64,000 nt of DNA from Dryomyza anilis (GCA_951804985.1 OX638133.1:32079963-32143962), one strand, 5' to 3'. Positions 12,191-24,151 are shown, numbered from the stretch's first letter. Program-made: numbers and translations. Notes: generated by a model from the letters alone, not told the origin.

Positions 12191-12459
12191 TTAATTTTTT
12201 ACTAAAATATTTTGAAATAAAATATTATCGCATTTGGTATAGTATTTTTCATGTTATCGTGTATAGCCGGACAGACAGACGTTAATAGCCCTTGTAGACC
12301 GTATTGGCTCTCGCGGATTTTAAGAGGACTTAAAGACTCCCTTGTAGACGATAACGACTCTTGTGGAAACAAAATAACGATTGAACAGCAGCATTACAGA
12401 GTTTGCATAACCCTTGAAGACAATTTTGGCTCTTGTGGCTCACATACGGATAAGCAGTA
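12191..12459. other. Unique lead-in to the minisatellite
   Basis: About 200 bases (12245-12455) of relatively GC-rich sequence with repeated CTTGTAGAC and GACTCTTGTGG phrases, such as CCCTTGTAGACGATAACG. May be internal sequence of the LTR element whose 3' end lies at 13958. No protein similarity recognised. Confidence 0.3.
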
Positions 12460-13822
12460 ACCAAGCAAGTCTTTGGAAACACCAAGCAAGTCTTTGGAAA
12501 CACCAAGCAAGTCTTTGGAATCACCAAGCAAGTCTTTGGAATCACCAAGCGTCTTATGCTTACCAAGTTGGAATCACCAAGCTATTCTTGGAAACACCAA
12601 TTAAGTCTTCGGAATCACCAAGCAAGTATATGGATATAACAAGCAAGTCTTCGGAATCACCAAGAAAGTCATTGGAATAACCAAGCAAGTCTTTGGAAGC
12701 ACCAAGCAAGTCTTTGGAATCACCAAGCAAGTCCTTGGAAGCACCAAGCAAGTCTTTGGAAGCACCAAGCAAGTCTTTGGAATCACCAAGCAAGTCTTTG
12801 GAAGCACCAAGCAAGTCTTTGGAATCACCAAGCAAGTCTTTGGAATCACCAAGCGTCTTATGATTACCAAGTTATTCTTTGGAATCACCAAGCTATTCTT
12901 GGAAACACCAAGTAAGTCTTCGGAATCACCAAGCAAGTATATGGATATAACAAGCAAGTCTTTGGAATCACCAAGAAAGTCATTGGAAGCACCAAGCAAG
13001 TCATTGGATGCACCAAGCAAGTCTTTGGAATCACCAAGCAAGTCTTTGGAAGCACCAAGCAAGTCTTTGGAAGCACCAAGCAAGTCTTTGGAAACACCAA
13101 GCAAGTCTTTGTAATCACCAAGCAAGTCTTTGGAATCACCAAGCGTCTTATGATTACCAAGTAATTCTTTGGAATCACCAAGCTATTCTTGGAAACACCA
13201 AGTAAGTCTTCGGAATCACCAAGCAAGTATATGGATATAACAAGCAAGTCTTCGGAATCACCAAGAAAGTCATTGGAAACAGCAAGCTAGTCTTTGGAAG
13301 CACCAAGCAAGTCTTTGGAATCACCAAGCAAGTCTTTGGAAGCACCAAGCAAGTCTTTGGAAGCACCAAGCAAGTCTTTGGAAACACCAAGCAAGTCTTT
13401 GGAATCACCAAGCAAGTCTTTGGAATCACCAAGCGTCTTATGATTACCAAGTTATTCTTTGGAATCACCAAGCTATTCTTGGAAACACCAAGTAAGTCTT
13501 CGGAATCACCAAGCAAGTATATGGATAGAACAAGCAAGTCTTCGGAATCACCAAGAAAGTCATTGGAAGCACCAAGCAAGTCTTTGGAAGCACCAAGCAA
13601 GTCTTTGGAATCACCAAGCGTCTTATGATTACCAAGTTATTCTTTGGAATCACCAAGCTATTCTTGGAAACACCAAGTAAGTCTTCGGAATCACCAAGCA
13701 AGTATATGGATATAACAAGCAAGTCTTTGGAAGCACCAAGCAAGTCTTTGGAATCACCAAGCAAGTCTTTGGAAGCACCAAGCAAGTCTTTGGAAGCACC
13801 AAGCAAGTCTTTGGAATCTATT
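12460..13822. repeat. 21-bp minisatellite with a 290-bp higher-order unit
   Basis: Monomer AAGCAAGTCTTTGGAATCACC (21 bp; GAATC/GAAGC/GAAAC variants). Marker monomers AAGCGTCTTATGATTACC (18 bp) start at 12547, 12851, 13141, 13431 and 13616, giving spacings of 304, 290, 290 and 185. The 290 unit equals one 18-bp, one 20-bp and twelve 21-bp monomers; the 185 unit is the same with seven. Monomers of 21 bp stay open on both strands (SLESPSK, LLGDSKD), but the 20-bp monomer shifts the frame in every unit, so it is not a coding repeat. Confidence 0.95.
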
Positions 13823-13876
13823 AATTATAGATAGACTTTTGAATCGAACAATTATACTGACAGTACTGCTTCACCA

Positions 13877-14233
13877 TCAGGACGATTTGTGTAGCAGAAG
13901 GGGAGGAGTACTGCAAATCATGGTTTATGCTACGTTATCGGGACGATTTTGTAGCATAGGGGGAGAATGTAACGAGTCGTTTATTATAATTATCTATTGT
14001 TATTACTTGTTTTAAAATACTCATGTACAAATTTAAATTATGTTAGCCTTTTATAAATTGTTTCTATCAAAAATATTTTGCATAACCAAAAATATTTTTA
14101 TAATCATTCAAATAGAATCATCAAAGCGAGCAGTTGGCTCTAATAAAAAATAATTGTTTTACATTTTAAATAAAAATATTGTTTTATTGCGACGCCGAAG
14201 TAGCGTTGCTTTATATACTTTGATTTAAATTAC
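13877..14233 (+). mobile_element. 3' end of an LTR retrotransposon: duplicated polypurine tract plus LTR-like start
   Basis: AGGGGGAGAA at 13958-13967 is followed directly by TGTAACGAGTCG, the layout of a polypurine tract and 3' LTR start. About 60 bases upstream an imperfect copy occurs (GACGATTTGTGTAGCAGAAGGGGAG against GACGATTTTGTAGCATAGGGGGAG). AATAAA-type signals lie at about 14143-14170. A possible LTR end is ATTACA near 14233. No gag/pol or 5' LTR is in the window. The 21-bp minisatellite sits immediately 5', a position where several LTR elements hold tandem repeats. Confidence 0.45.
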
Positions 14234-14720
14234 ATTTTTCGAGTTCTTCTATCGAATTCTCTCAAACCAGTTAACTAATTTTAAAAAATATTGTGATAAA
14301 TGTATATTGGATTTTGAATTATCTTTTATTTTGTTTAAAACTTGATCAAATTAGTTATTTAAAATGCTTGTTGAAAGCTCGGCCGATATCTCGTAAACCT
14401 CTCCATAGACATTTTTTTAACTGGTATATTCGAATATTGCGGGTCATTTCAAATAATACAAAAATAGTTCCATTTACTGGGCAAACTTTTTTCTCATTTT
14501 GTTGTGTAATGTATTAGTTGGCTTTTGACAAAACTTACGGCCTTATAACTTAAAACTATCGCCAGACAATTCGTCACTTCGTTTAAAGAAAAAAGTATAA
14601 TGTAACTGATAGCTTTCGTTTCATACACATTTTCGTTTGATTTTAAGTTTCATAGATTTATTTCAAATGCAATTTCAAATAAAAGTAAAACATATAATTT
14701 CAAATTATTTATATTTTTCT
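14234..14720. other. AT-rich, nothing recognised
   Basis: Contains a 74-codon plus-strand frame with no domain and AT-driven codons; not called. Confidence 0.4.
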
Positions 14721-15029
14721 ATACACAGAAAAAATATTCGACGTATATATAGCAACCGATATTAATTGCATTCGTTAATCAATCCAGAAATGAAATTCAC
14801 TAATTTAATAAAAACATTTGCTATTCTACGTTATGTAAGCAATTTAATTCATTAATATGAATATTTGTACGTCAATGCATCAAATATTCATATTAGCAAA
14901 TGGAATTGCTGATTTAACGAAAAATAGCAAATGTTTTTCATTAAGTTACTGAATTTCATTGCTGGTTTGATTAATGAATGCAATTAATATCAGTTGCTAT
15001 ATTTACGTCGATTATATTTTGCTGTGTAT
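14721..15029. mobile_element. Foldback MITE with arms of about 115 bp
   Basis: TACACAGAAAAAATATTCGACG at the left and CGTCGATTATATTTTGCTGTGTA at the right are inverted. The inversion continues through TATAGCAAC/GTTGCTATA, ATTAATTGCATTCGTTAATCA, TGAAATTCA and AAAACATTTGCTATT to a central spacer near 14840-14910. The whole element would fold into one long hairpin. No open frame. Confidence 0.8.
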
Positions 15030-15675
15030 GATCGATGATTTTGTTTTATGTAATTCAATAAAAATGCTATCACTCTAATTCTGATGTTTTTGACGAATTC
15101 GTGATCGTCTGGTTTACATTATTAGGTCGATATAATGGAAAAGACTTTCATATTTTTTATATTGTAGCCAACGTAGTCCAAAATGTTCTTAATATTTTGC
15201 AAAAATTTTAGACACCTTCTTAACTTCTTTATACGGATTCAGACTTTATGTTTAGTTATCCCTAGTGCAAATTAGTCTAAGCCATGATCAAGAAGCGATC
15301 ATTGAAATTTTCATGGTCAGAACCCGATCAGGTCTCTATATGATACATTGTAAGTAGCAATTTGTGGATTGGCATTTTTATTTTCAAAAGTGCTTGTATA
15401 AACTAATTTTTTTGACTTGGAGGTTGAAAAAATTATTTCTATTGATTTTTCGTGCATTGTTTAGTATAAAATACAAAACTATTTTTCTAGAATTGCATAA
15501 TAGATTTTAAAATGTAATAAATAAAGTCAATTTCAATAAAAGAAAAATATATGAGAAATAGGTAATAAGTACTATCTTCAAAGTCTTTATTTAGTTTTTG
15601 GTTAGTTTCTGGCTAATAGATTTTATTAAAATAGAAAATGCATTTTCAATAATAATGTAATTTGTTTAGTATTTA
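15030..15675. other. AT-rich, nothing recognised
   Basis: No coding or structured features beyond short direct AT repeats. Confidence 0.4.
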
Positions 15676-15986
15676 AAGGGTTTTTCAATAAGAGCGCTAC
15701 AAAAGTTTTTTCCAAGGAATTTTCAACAGGTACGCTACAAAAGTAGAGCAACAGGGACAGCAAACGACGCCATATTTCTTGCCGCTCTTTTGAAATTTCA
15801 CTTCAGAAAGGTTTGCCATTTTATGATGGAAAGATATACGAGCCAACAATGAGTCGAAATTATTAAAATTTCCATCATGAAATGGCAAACCTTACTGAAG
15901 AGAAATGTCAAAAGAGCGGCAAGAAATATGGCGTCGTTTGCTGTCCCTGTCGCTCACTTTTATAGCGTCCCTGTTGAAAAATCCTT
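15676..15986 (+). mobile_element. Mariner/Tc1-type MITE retaining the start of a transposase
   Basis: 311 bases flanked by TA on both sides. Ends AAGGGTTTTTCAA and TTGAAAAATCCTT are inverted. The arms are long (GACAGCAAACGACGCCATAT, CTTGCCGCTCTTTTGA, GGTTTGCCATTT and their complements). The left arm has an extra partial duplication (GCGCTACAAAAG / ACGCTACAAAAG). At 15830, in the central spacer, ATG starts MERYTSQQ, stop, VEIIKI. This resembles the usual N-terminus of mariner-like transposases before their DNA-binding helices; only about 15 codons remain and one is a stop. It is an internally deleted, non-autonomous element. Confidence 0.75.
15830..15872 (+). pseudogene. Transposase N-terminal remnant inside the MITE
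   Basis: Fourteen codons beginning ATGGAAAGATATACG, with an in-frame TGA where family members usually have an Arg codon (CGA). The pattern MER(Y/F)T..Q(R)V.I(I/V)K is typical of mariner-like transposase starts, recalled from family knowledge rather than aligned. Too short to function; it marks the parent transposon class. Confidence 0.5.
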
Positions 15987-16719
15987 TATTACATCGTGAA
16001 CAACGATATTAACATTTAGTTAACATTAGATACTTTTACAATTCTTAAAATACCACAATATTTAATTCTCTCAGTGTACTGCACTCATTCAATCGTAAAC
16101 AAAACATTGAAAATGCATTTGTTTAAAATAGCAGAATAAATAACAGAAAAACAAAAATACAAAAAAAAGGCCATCAACAGCCATATTCTGCGCCACATGT
16201 GCGGATGCACCTTCATCACCAGAGGATATGGATGCAGCAGCAACAGACAGCAACCGACAGACAGCAGTAGCAGGCAGCAACATAAAAATTAGTGCAGAGC
16301 TGTGTTTAATAGACATTTTTTTACAATTTTTTTATTTTTTTTTTATTAGAAAGCATAGAAAATAAAAGAATTGTTCGAATAGGAAGGAGTAAACCGCACA
16401 ACGGAAATATTAAGTTTAGTTGGGAGCGAAAAAAAAAAGTAAAGCGAAAAATAGTGTTTATTTTATTAGCCTGGGGGCAAACATCTGGTGAATGTTGCAG
16501 TGTTGCAGATGCTGATGTGGAAGATTTTCACTTTAGAGTAGAGTGAAATTGGAAGTTGGGGTTAAGCATTACGAAACAAAATGACCGGAGGGTCGATAAA
16601 ATTAACTTGCTAAACTAAAAAGTGAAGTGCATTGAAACTATTTTAAGACTTTGAGAAGGCGATAAAAATGAAAAAAAAAAAACGAAGATAATTAAATGGT
16701 ATTTTTTAAACGGTTACGA
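15987..16719. other. Non-coding; CAG/CAA-rich island at 16150-16290
   Basis: GCAGCAGCAACAGACAGCAACC-like sequence and a CATCACCAGAGG segment give a minus-strand frame of 75 codons without a domain. 16380-16640 is purine-rich (GAAAAAAAAAAG, AAAGTGAAGTGC) and could be untranslated leader-like, but no start or exon can be fixed. Confidence 0.3.
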
Positions 16720-17170
16720 ATCATTTTGTATAGGATACATTTAGTCCGATTATTTATTCTTCATCGCACAATTTTTGTTCTCAATTTCTTTTCTTCCCCT
16801 ATTCTTCAACGCACAATTTTGTTAAAGATAGTCTTTTTCCAGGAGACAAAAATTATCAAGATAATTCTACATTTGACAACTTTTGAACGAAACTCTTCTT
16901 TTAGAAGACAGTTATTCCCATGATAATTCTACACCTGACCAGGATACTCTTCTTCCAGGAGACAGTTTTTCCCAAGATTATTCTACATCTGACAACTTTA
17001 AAACAATACTTTTAATACTCGAAACAAATTTCCACGTCAATTATACCCTGAGACATTTATTTCCAAGACAATTCTATATCGGATAACTTTTGAACGATAC
17101 TCTTCGTACCAGAGTCAATACTTTCCACGACAATTCTACGCCGAGATAATTATTTCTCCTCATCGTATAA

Positions 17171-17306
17171 TTTTTATACCCTACACCTATGAGGTACAGG
17201 GTATATTAACTTTGTGCATATATTGTAACGCCTCTTAGGAGGCGTGTCCGGTATGGAAAAGTATATATATTCTTGATCAGCATCACTACCCGAGTCCGTT
17301 TAGCCA

Positions 17307-17383
<77 letters not shown>

Positions 17384-17937
17384 TGCTGTCTTGCTGTCCG
17401 AATACAGAATAACTTGAGAAATACTGATCAGAATGCGATGAAATTTCGTCTCAATATATTTTAGCCAAAAGTAGGAACTGCGTTTGAAAATGAGCCAAAT
17501 CGGTCAACTTACACGCCCACCTCCCATACAAGTCACTTTTACATAACTCTTTCGGAACTAATAACTCGAAAATTATTCAAGGTATAGTTATAAAATTTAA
17601 AACGTATTGTTAGACTTCCCTTTAAATATGTGGTCCAAAAATGGGCGTGATCCGCCCACTTTTTTTTCATTATTTCCCGGGTTTTCATAGTGGAAATTTG
17701 ATCCGTAAATTATTAAAATCAAATCTATGAAATATTAGCCTTTCAAAATTTTAAATATAGGCGTGGTCCGCCCAATTACATTTTTCAATTTTTTTTTTTA
17801 GTTTTTTATACTTTATATAATTTTTTTAATTTATGGGGATATAAGACGTAAATTTCTGATATATGAATAATATTCTGAGGGTTAATATTCCCACCAAAGG
17901 TGTAGGGTATTCCATAGTCGGGCCCGACCGACTATAA
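17171..17937 (+). mobile_element. mini-me-like element (copy 2) nested in the satellite
   Basis: Starts TTTTTATACCCTACACC with GTACAGGGTATATTAACTTTG, then the core TCCGGTATGGAAAAGTATA...CTTGATCAGCAT (about 17248-17283), a TGTC microsatellite (17308-17382), and paragraphs such as GGGCGTGATCCGCCCA / GGCGTGGTCCGCCCA. It ends at the hairpin TAGTCGG GCCCGA CCGACTA. Longer than copy 1. Non-coding. Confidence 0.8.
17308..17382 (+). repeat. TGTC microsatellite
   Basis: About 18 nearly perfect TGTC units directly after the mini-me core; the TCVCLSVCLS-type frame is its translation. Confidence 0.95.
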
Positions 17938-18972
17938 AAATCCGCCCTATGTGACCGAACTTACCCATGTGACTTAACTTTCCCAACTCGTTTAAATATA
18001 CTTTGTCCGAGTCAATTCTGCGGAAGACAATTCTACTCCAAGACATTTAACCCACAGACAATTCATAACTGTTTAATTTTAGAACGATAATTGTAACCCG
18101 GAACAATTATTCCTAAGATCATTCTTCACAGGACATTTTTTTAACTATATCTTTCTTCCCCGAGTCAATTCTGCCCAAGCCAATTCTATCACGAGTCATT
18201 TAATACAGAGGCAATTTTTTATTAGACAATTTTTGTATGATACTCTTCTGCGTGACAATTGTACCCCGGGTTAATTATTCCTAAGTCTATTTTCGCAGAA
18301 CAATTTTTGAACAAGACTCTTCTCTCCCGAGACAAGTTCTTCCACGACAATTTTACTCTGAGACAATTAATCCCAAGACATATTTTCACTAAAGAATTTT
18401 AGAACTATTCTCTTTTCCCCCAGTTAATTCTGCCCCAAACAGTTATACTCCGAGTCATTTATTAAAGAGACAATGCTTTACCTATTTTTGAATGATACTT
18501 TTCCTCCCCGAGACAATTAGTCTCAAGTCAATTCTTCACCGGACTACTTTTGGATGACACTCTTTTTCCTCGAGACAATTCTTTGCACGACAATTCAACC
18601 CTGAGACATTTATTCCCAAGATAATAACTCTCCACTGGACAATTGAATATATTCTATATACTCTTCTTCGCCGAGACAATTCTGCCCGAAACAATTTCAC
18701 CCCGATAAATTTATTTCACAGACAATTTTTCACCGACCCGTTTTTGAACAATACTCTTCTTCCCCGAGACAATTCTTCTCCATACAATATTTGAACGATA
18801 CTCTTCTTCATTGTGACAATTTTTTCCAAGACAATTCTTCCATAGACAAAATTCCAATGAATTTTTTGATGCTGTAAAATTTGATTTTTTCTATTTTGTT
18901 CTGATTTTGATCGAATATATTTCTAATAATACGGTTTTTCAGTTTTAGTAATTAATTGAAATGATAAAACGA

Positions 18973-19290
18973 ATATACACAGAAAAACAATTGTACATCA
19001 TATTGATGAATTCCGTTCTTCAAACAATGATGCATTGTAATGGAGAACCATTCATAATATTAATGACTAACGACATCAATGTGTTCATAAATATGATGAA
19101 CGCTTTGTAACTGTGGCAAAAGTGTTCTTCAATATGATGAACTGTATGTGAAGAGTAAGTTTCATCATATTAATGAACTAATGTATTAAATACAACATAT
19201 ATGTACATCATATGGAAGAATGCAGTTCATCAAACAATATTTCATAATATTTATTTTTCGTTTATTTTTCGCCATACACCTCACTTCTCA
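18973..19290. mobile_element. ATTGATGAA palindrome-family foldback element (copy 1)
   Basis: Begins ACACAGAAAAACAATTGTAC and contains repeated CATCATATTGATGAA / TTCATCATATTAATGAA palindromes. Shares GACTAACGA...ATAAATATGATGAACGCTT and TCATTAATATGATGA-type blocks with 49005-50400 and 61366-61787. It then continues into TATTTTTCGTTTATTTTTCG...TCTCAAGTA, shared with about 50440-50500. Confidence 0.65.
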
Positions 19291-20290
19291 AGTAATTTTT
19301 GTATGTTATATCTTATATAATGTTTGCTCGACATGCATAAAATAGTAAAATGCTTTATAATATTTTTTTTTTATAATTACAACTTTTTATTAATAAATTT
19401 AATAAATAGTTAAATAGGCCTCATAATAAAAGATTTCTATTAAATCTGAAACTGTCGAATTCATGCAGCTTTTGTAGTCAATTATTTCAATCGAAAAGTG
19501 ACTTTAAAACCTTTTTTTAAAATATATAAATAGATACAAAATTATGTATACTTCATTTCTCAAAGAAACTGTCTATAGTCTACAAATAATATTTTCCCAT
19601 CCCATGATGTCACTTATCTTTTGTATTATTACATACACGTTACGCCGTTTTCTCATCATTATAATTAAGAATTTTAACAAATTGTCAATTCATAACATTC
19701 GTCTCACCCATATCTTCTATATAAGGTTAACATGTTGATAATTTCCAGTCTACTATACTTTAATATGACACTTCAGTGCCTCTCCGACACATTGTGCGCA
19801 GACATCAACCTTTTGTATCTACTGGCATGCAATTAATTAACTTTATAATCAAGGTGTTGAAATAGATTTATGCTACCTACTTTACTTTTTCTATTATTCT
19901 CTCCTTTGTTCTTCGTTGGTCATTTTCTATAATCGGAAATATTTATTCAAATCTCTATGGCAAAGACAACGACCCCCCACGAATTTTGTTTGGTGTTATT
20001 AATTTTAAATGGGTTTTTAAATCAATGCATGATTATTTGAATAAATATAACATAAATTTCTTATTGTTACTTAGTAGTAAGCATTAGTTGCTTAAATAGC
20101 ATAAATAAATTAATATTTAATCGGTTTTATATACAAATTTGTTTGAGGATATCTATCGAGCAAATAGTTATCGAATACAAAAACTCTAATGGTTTCTGGG
20201 TTGTTGATATGTAAAGATTTTGGAATGTTTCCTTCATTTGTAAATTTTAAATTTTTAACTTCGATATCGTGCTAATGGATCTCACTAGAA
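19291..20290. other. AT-rich, nothing recognised
   Basis: No gene, RNA or element end seen. Confidence 0.4.
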
Positions 20291-20309
20291 TTAATAGGCC
20301 TTTTAAACA

Positions 20310-20890
20310 CCGACAAGATTTAAATCAGAATTTGGTTGCATTATTTTATCATATACAAAAAAACTTGTTAATGAGTTTGAATTTCTAAGAACATTTTACG
20401 GTTCTGCTTTATTTAAGTAAATCGACTACATGTTACGAATTTTGGGTTTTGTATTTCGAGTTAGATTTAAAGATTCAATCGATAGCAAGAGTTAATGATG
20501 TTACATTTAATTGTTGTCCTTTTAAAATGTTTGATATAATGGGGTTGGTTCGAATTTATATAAGAAAAGTGTTCTGGAAAATTTAAGTCATGATATAGTA
20601 TATCGAAATCTAGATCTGATTGCATTATTTTACCATATAAGTAAAAAAAAATCTTGTAAATGAGTCCGAGATTCCAAGAAGATTTTAGGGTACTGCTTTG
20701 TTTAAGTAAATCGGGTCATGATACGAATTACAGACTTTTTGAGTTGATTAGTCAAAGATTTAATAGGTAATAAGAGTTATTAATATTACAATAAATGGTT
20801 GTGCTTTTAATAAATGTTCGATGATTTAAGTTCGGATTCTAAGAAAAGAAAACTGTTCGGGAACGTTTACATCATGGTACATTATTTGAA
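20310..20890. repeat. Diverged tandem duplication, about 290-bp units
   Basis: TTGCATTATTTTATCATATA...CTTGTTAATGAGT...CTGCTTTATTTAAGTAAATCG (about 20336-20425) recurs as TTGCATTATTTTACCATATA...CTTGTAAATGAGT...CTGCTTTGTTTAAGTAAATCG (about 20618-20715). Both are followed by RAGTT(A)GATT...AAAGATT and ATGTTTGAT. Old duplication; 20891-21370 shows nothing else. Confidence 0.6.
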
Positions 20891-21374
20891 ACGTTTGTGA
20901 AATGAAAAGGTATAGGATCCGATGGCTGAATTAGCATCAAAGGAGCATTTGTTTTTATACTAGACTACATATTAACGAATTTTTATTTATCTACGATCTT
21001 AGTATGATTTTCCGATGGACATCAAGATTCTAATCATGAACTTTTGAGTTTTTACCAGAGTCCAGAGACAAAGGTTAACCTTTTTGGTGGTTCCTAAATA
21101 ATTTTCACTAAATAAAATTTATTAAATAAATCAGTGAGAAACCAAAAATTTAAGAAAACAAATTTGATCCGAGAGAAACCTGGGAAACATTTATTTTTAA
21201 AAAATTTCGATTTGGGTCTGAGAGAAACATTTATTTTTGAAAATTGTCGGTTGCGATTGAACATTAGTTATTTTTAAGAAGCTGAGTAGCGTTGATGCAT
21301 AATTCTATTTTCAGATGACTCCCAATATTTCTAGAGCAATTAAAAGTTACCATCAGCAGTAACTTTTGATTACA

Positions 21375-22460
21375 AATTTGGGTATATATAGAAATAAAAC
21401 CCTAAAAGCAATAGAAAAAAATTGATCAAAAATGTTTGGTCGACAAAAACAACCATTTTCAAGAAATTTCGAAAAAACATTGGAAACAAAATGTATTCGA
21501 CAAAACAACAATGTTCGAAAAATTTCTAAAAAAAATTTAAAATTAACAAATCAACAATCTTCGAAAATTTTCGAAAAAAAAATTTTGGTTGACAAAAACA
21601 ACGCAATGTTCAAAATTATAATTTTCAAAAAAAATTCGAAAAAACATGAATGTTCGAAAATTGGGAGAAAAAAACAACGTAATGCATTTCGTTGCAATGG
21701 TCGTAATCACCATTTTCCAAAATCAAATATTCGACAAAAACAACAATGTTCGAAAATTTTGAAAAAACATTTTGGGCGACAAAAAAAACAAATTTCGAAA
21801 ATTTGTAAAAAAAAAAATTGTGAACGAAAATGGAACTTTTGGGTATATACTACGGAAATGAAACTCTACAAGCAGTAGAAAAAGTATTGTTGAAAAATGT
21901 TTGGTCGACAAAAACATCAATTTTGGGCGACAAAAAGAAGCAATGGTCATAATTACCTTTTTCCGAAATTAAATATTCGACAAAAACAACAACTAAATTT
22001 CGAAAAAACATTGAAAAAAAAAATGTTCAAACATTTTTTTTTAAAAATGTGGTTTAAAAAAAATGTCAAATCAACAATCTTCGAAAAATTTCGAAAAAAA
22101 TGACAAATCAACAATCTTCGAAAAATTTCGAAAAAAAAAATTTGGTCGACAAAACCAACTCAATGGTCAAAATCACCATTTTCAAAAAAAAAAAATATAT
22201 ATATTCGACAAAACAAGAAGTTCAAAAAATTTCGAAAAAAAAATGTACTTCAAAAAATATGTTTGTCGAAAAAACAACGCAACATCATTTTCAAAAAAAA
22301 TATATGTATTCGACAAATCCAAAAAAGTTCGAATATTTTCGAAAAAATATTTTGGGCGACAAAAAAACCACAATACGACCATTTCTCAAAAATAAAAAAA
22401 AATGTTTGAACGACAATGTTCGAACATTTTAGAAAAAAAAATGTATGAGACAAAAACAAC
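21375..22460. repeat. A-rich degenerate repeat (TTCGAAAAATTTCGAAAAA family)
   Basis: Built from TTCGAAAA(A)TTTCGAAAAA, TTGGTCGACAAAAACAAC and ATTCGACAAAAACAAC modules. A larger duplication of about 461 bases is visible: GGGTATATA...GAAAT(A)AAACC...GCAATAGAAAAA...AATGTTTGGTCGACAAAAAC at 21380 and 21841. Lys/Asn-rich open frames on both strands are by-products. Confidence 0.75.
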
Positions 22461-24151
22461 GGAATGGTCGCCATTTTTGTGGAATTTTTATAGAAGATTC
22501 ACGCCATATTTGGGGAACGGGCAGAAAACACACATCTTTTGATGCAAACTCCGTCTTTGTCTGTTTGAAATATGTCGTGAAAATGTTTCTGAGCTGCCTC
22601 GACCCTGCCAAAAATTTTGTCTTGAGGTTAGTAATTTTAATTTAATTGCCTCGAAAAAAAATTCTGCGGTGAAGAATTCGTGTAAAATCTTTGAAAATTA
22701 TCTATGGAAAAGAATTATCAATAAAAGAAAAGTGCAGGATACCAGAGCTGAATTGACTTTGGAAAAAACTATTTTTGAACCGATTTTTTAGTTACTTTAT
22801 TTATAACTCGAATAAAAACGGGAACCCACTCGAACGCCTAGAACAAATTAAACTTAATAACAAAAAGGAATATAAAGTTATAATGTATAGTTGAAATTGA
22901 AAATTCAACTTTTTACAAAAATAGATATATCAAAAAAAAGGCGTTCTATGTAGGCGTTTTATCTAGTTTTTAGTTGTGAAATAAATTTACATCTACCTTT
23001 CCTTTCTCTATACGTTCAATAATTTCGCCTGTGTACCAAAAATCCATATTTTTTGTTCTCCTATAATTTTCTATGAATTCCTTGTAAATGAGACGAATTG
23101 AATTTTCGGTCTACTAAGAACCATTAACCAAAGACCTTTAAAATAAATATTATCATATAACTCTATACCTAAATGAAAAGTATTTCTCAACCAGGACCCT
23201 TTATTTTTTTAAAATCAAAAATATCTCTCAACCAAAAAACTTTCTTTTTTTTTTTGAAAAAAAAAAATAAAAACTCGCGGTGAAAAACCAAATGGAAATA
23301 AAATAGTTATTCTGGTCTCTGATTATTACAAAAAATTATCGTGTTTTTTTTTATCTTTTTTGGACTTAAACTTTTTACATATTTATGATTTCTAACGAAA
23401 AACCATACATTTTATCAAAAAATAATAGGTACACCTCAAAATTTATATTCTGTCTGATTTCATTGTGTTTACTTCAAAATAAAACACGAATCATACTAAG
23501 ATCGCAGACCATTTCTTGTTGTGCTGTGCTATTTTAAGTATTTCTTAAAATTACAAATTTTCATATTTACAACAAATCAATTATAAAATCATTTCAAAAA
23601 CCAAGCTCCTTTCAATTCGTCCAACCCTAAGTTTTAATTTAATGTAGAAATTGAAAATTTCGCAAATTCAAATACCTCAACATAAAATCACGTGACGCGC
23701 AGCAAATTGCATCAAATCCAATCATGCAGAAATTGGAGTCAATTTAATAACTCGATGCCTGGAAGGGAGATACAAAATTCTACAACAGTACTAAAGACCC
23801 ATTGCACAACAAAAATCAAATAAAATAGACAAACGAGAAAGTACAAAAAAAGTGAATTAGAGAGTGGAGTGAAAAAAGGACCCTCAGGAATAAAACGAAG
23901 GGTTCAACAGCAAAGAACACCGCAACAACAAACACGTGATTTTTCTATTACGAACATGAATATTTATGAGATTACAAACGAGTTTATCAAGGACTCGGCA
24001 CCAATGTCCTTGCACACAAAGAGATATGCCAGATTTAGTGGGTGTTTGAGGCGATTTGAAGTAGAAGTTTGAAGTAGAAGACACCAGAAGTAGCATGATT
24101 AAGAAACCTCTATAACTGGTCATATATAAAACAACAAAACATTACTCGAAG
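22461..24151. other. AT-rich, no gene; leader-like end part
   Basis: 22461-22640 has moderate complexity, including CATATTTGGGGAACGGGCAG, with no clear identity. 22640-23780 is A/T-rich. 23800-24150 is purine-rich and could be a leader for the doubtful exon at 24152. Confidence 0.3.

Larger units (their letters stand above)
16720..18860. repeat. Diverged satellite (CTTCTTCCCCGAGACAATTC family), split by mini-me
   Basis: Many imperfect units built from TTTTGAACGATACTCTTC, CCCGAGACAATTCTGCC, GACATTTATTCCCAAGA and CAATTCTTCACCGGACAA, recurring every 60-100 bases. The array is interrupted at 17171-17937 by a mini-me-like insertion. Related scraps occur near 35880-35960 and 36890-36960. Confidence 0.75.

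Noticed and set aside
12460..13822. CRISPR-like regular repeats
   Set aside because: Units are contiguous with no unique spacers, and the genome is eukaryotic. The same applies to the arrays at 26429, 32674 and 55776.
12414..13834. Overlapping KSLESPSKSLEAPS and LLGDSKDLLGASKD frames on both strands
   Set aside because: 21-bp repeat open in several frames; the 20-bp monomer in each higher-order unit shifts the frame, so no continuous protein repeat exists.
21432..22432. Lys/Asn/Phe-rich open frames
   Set aside because: Produced by A-rich degenerate repeats.
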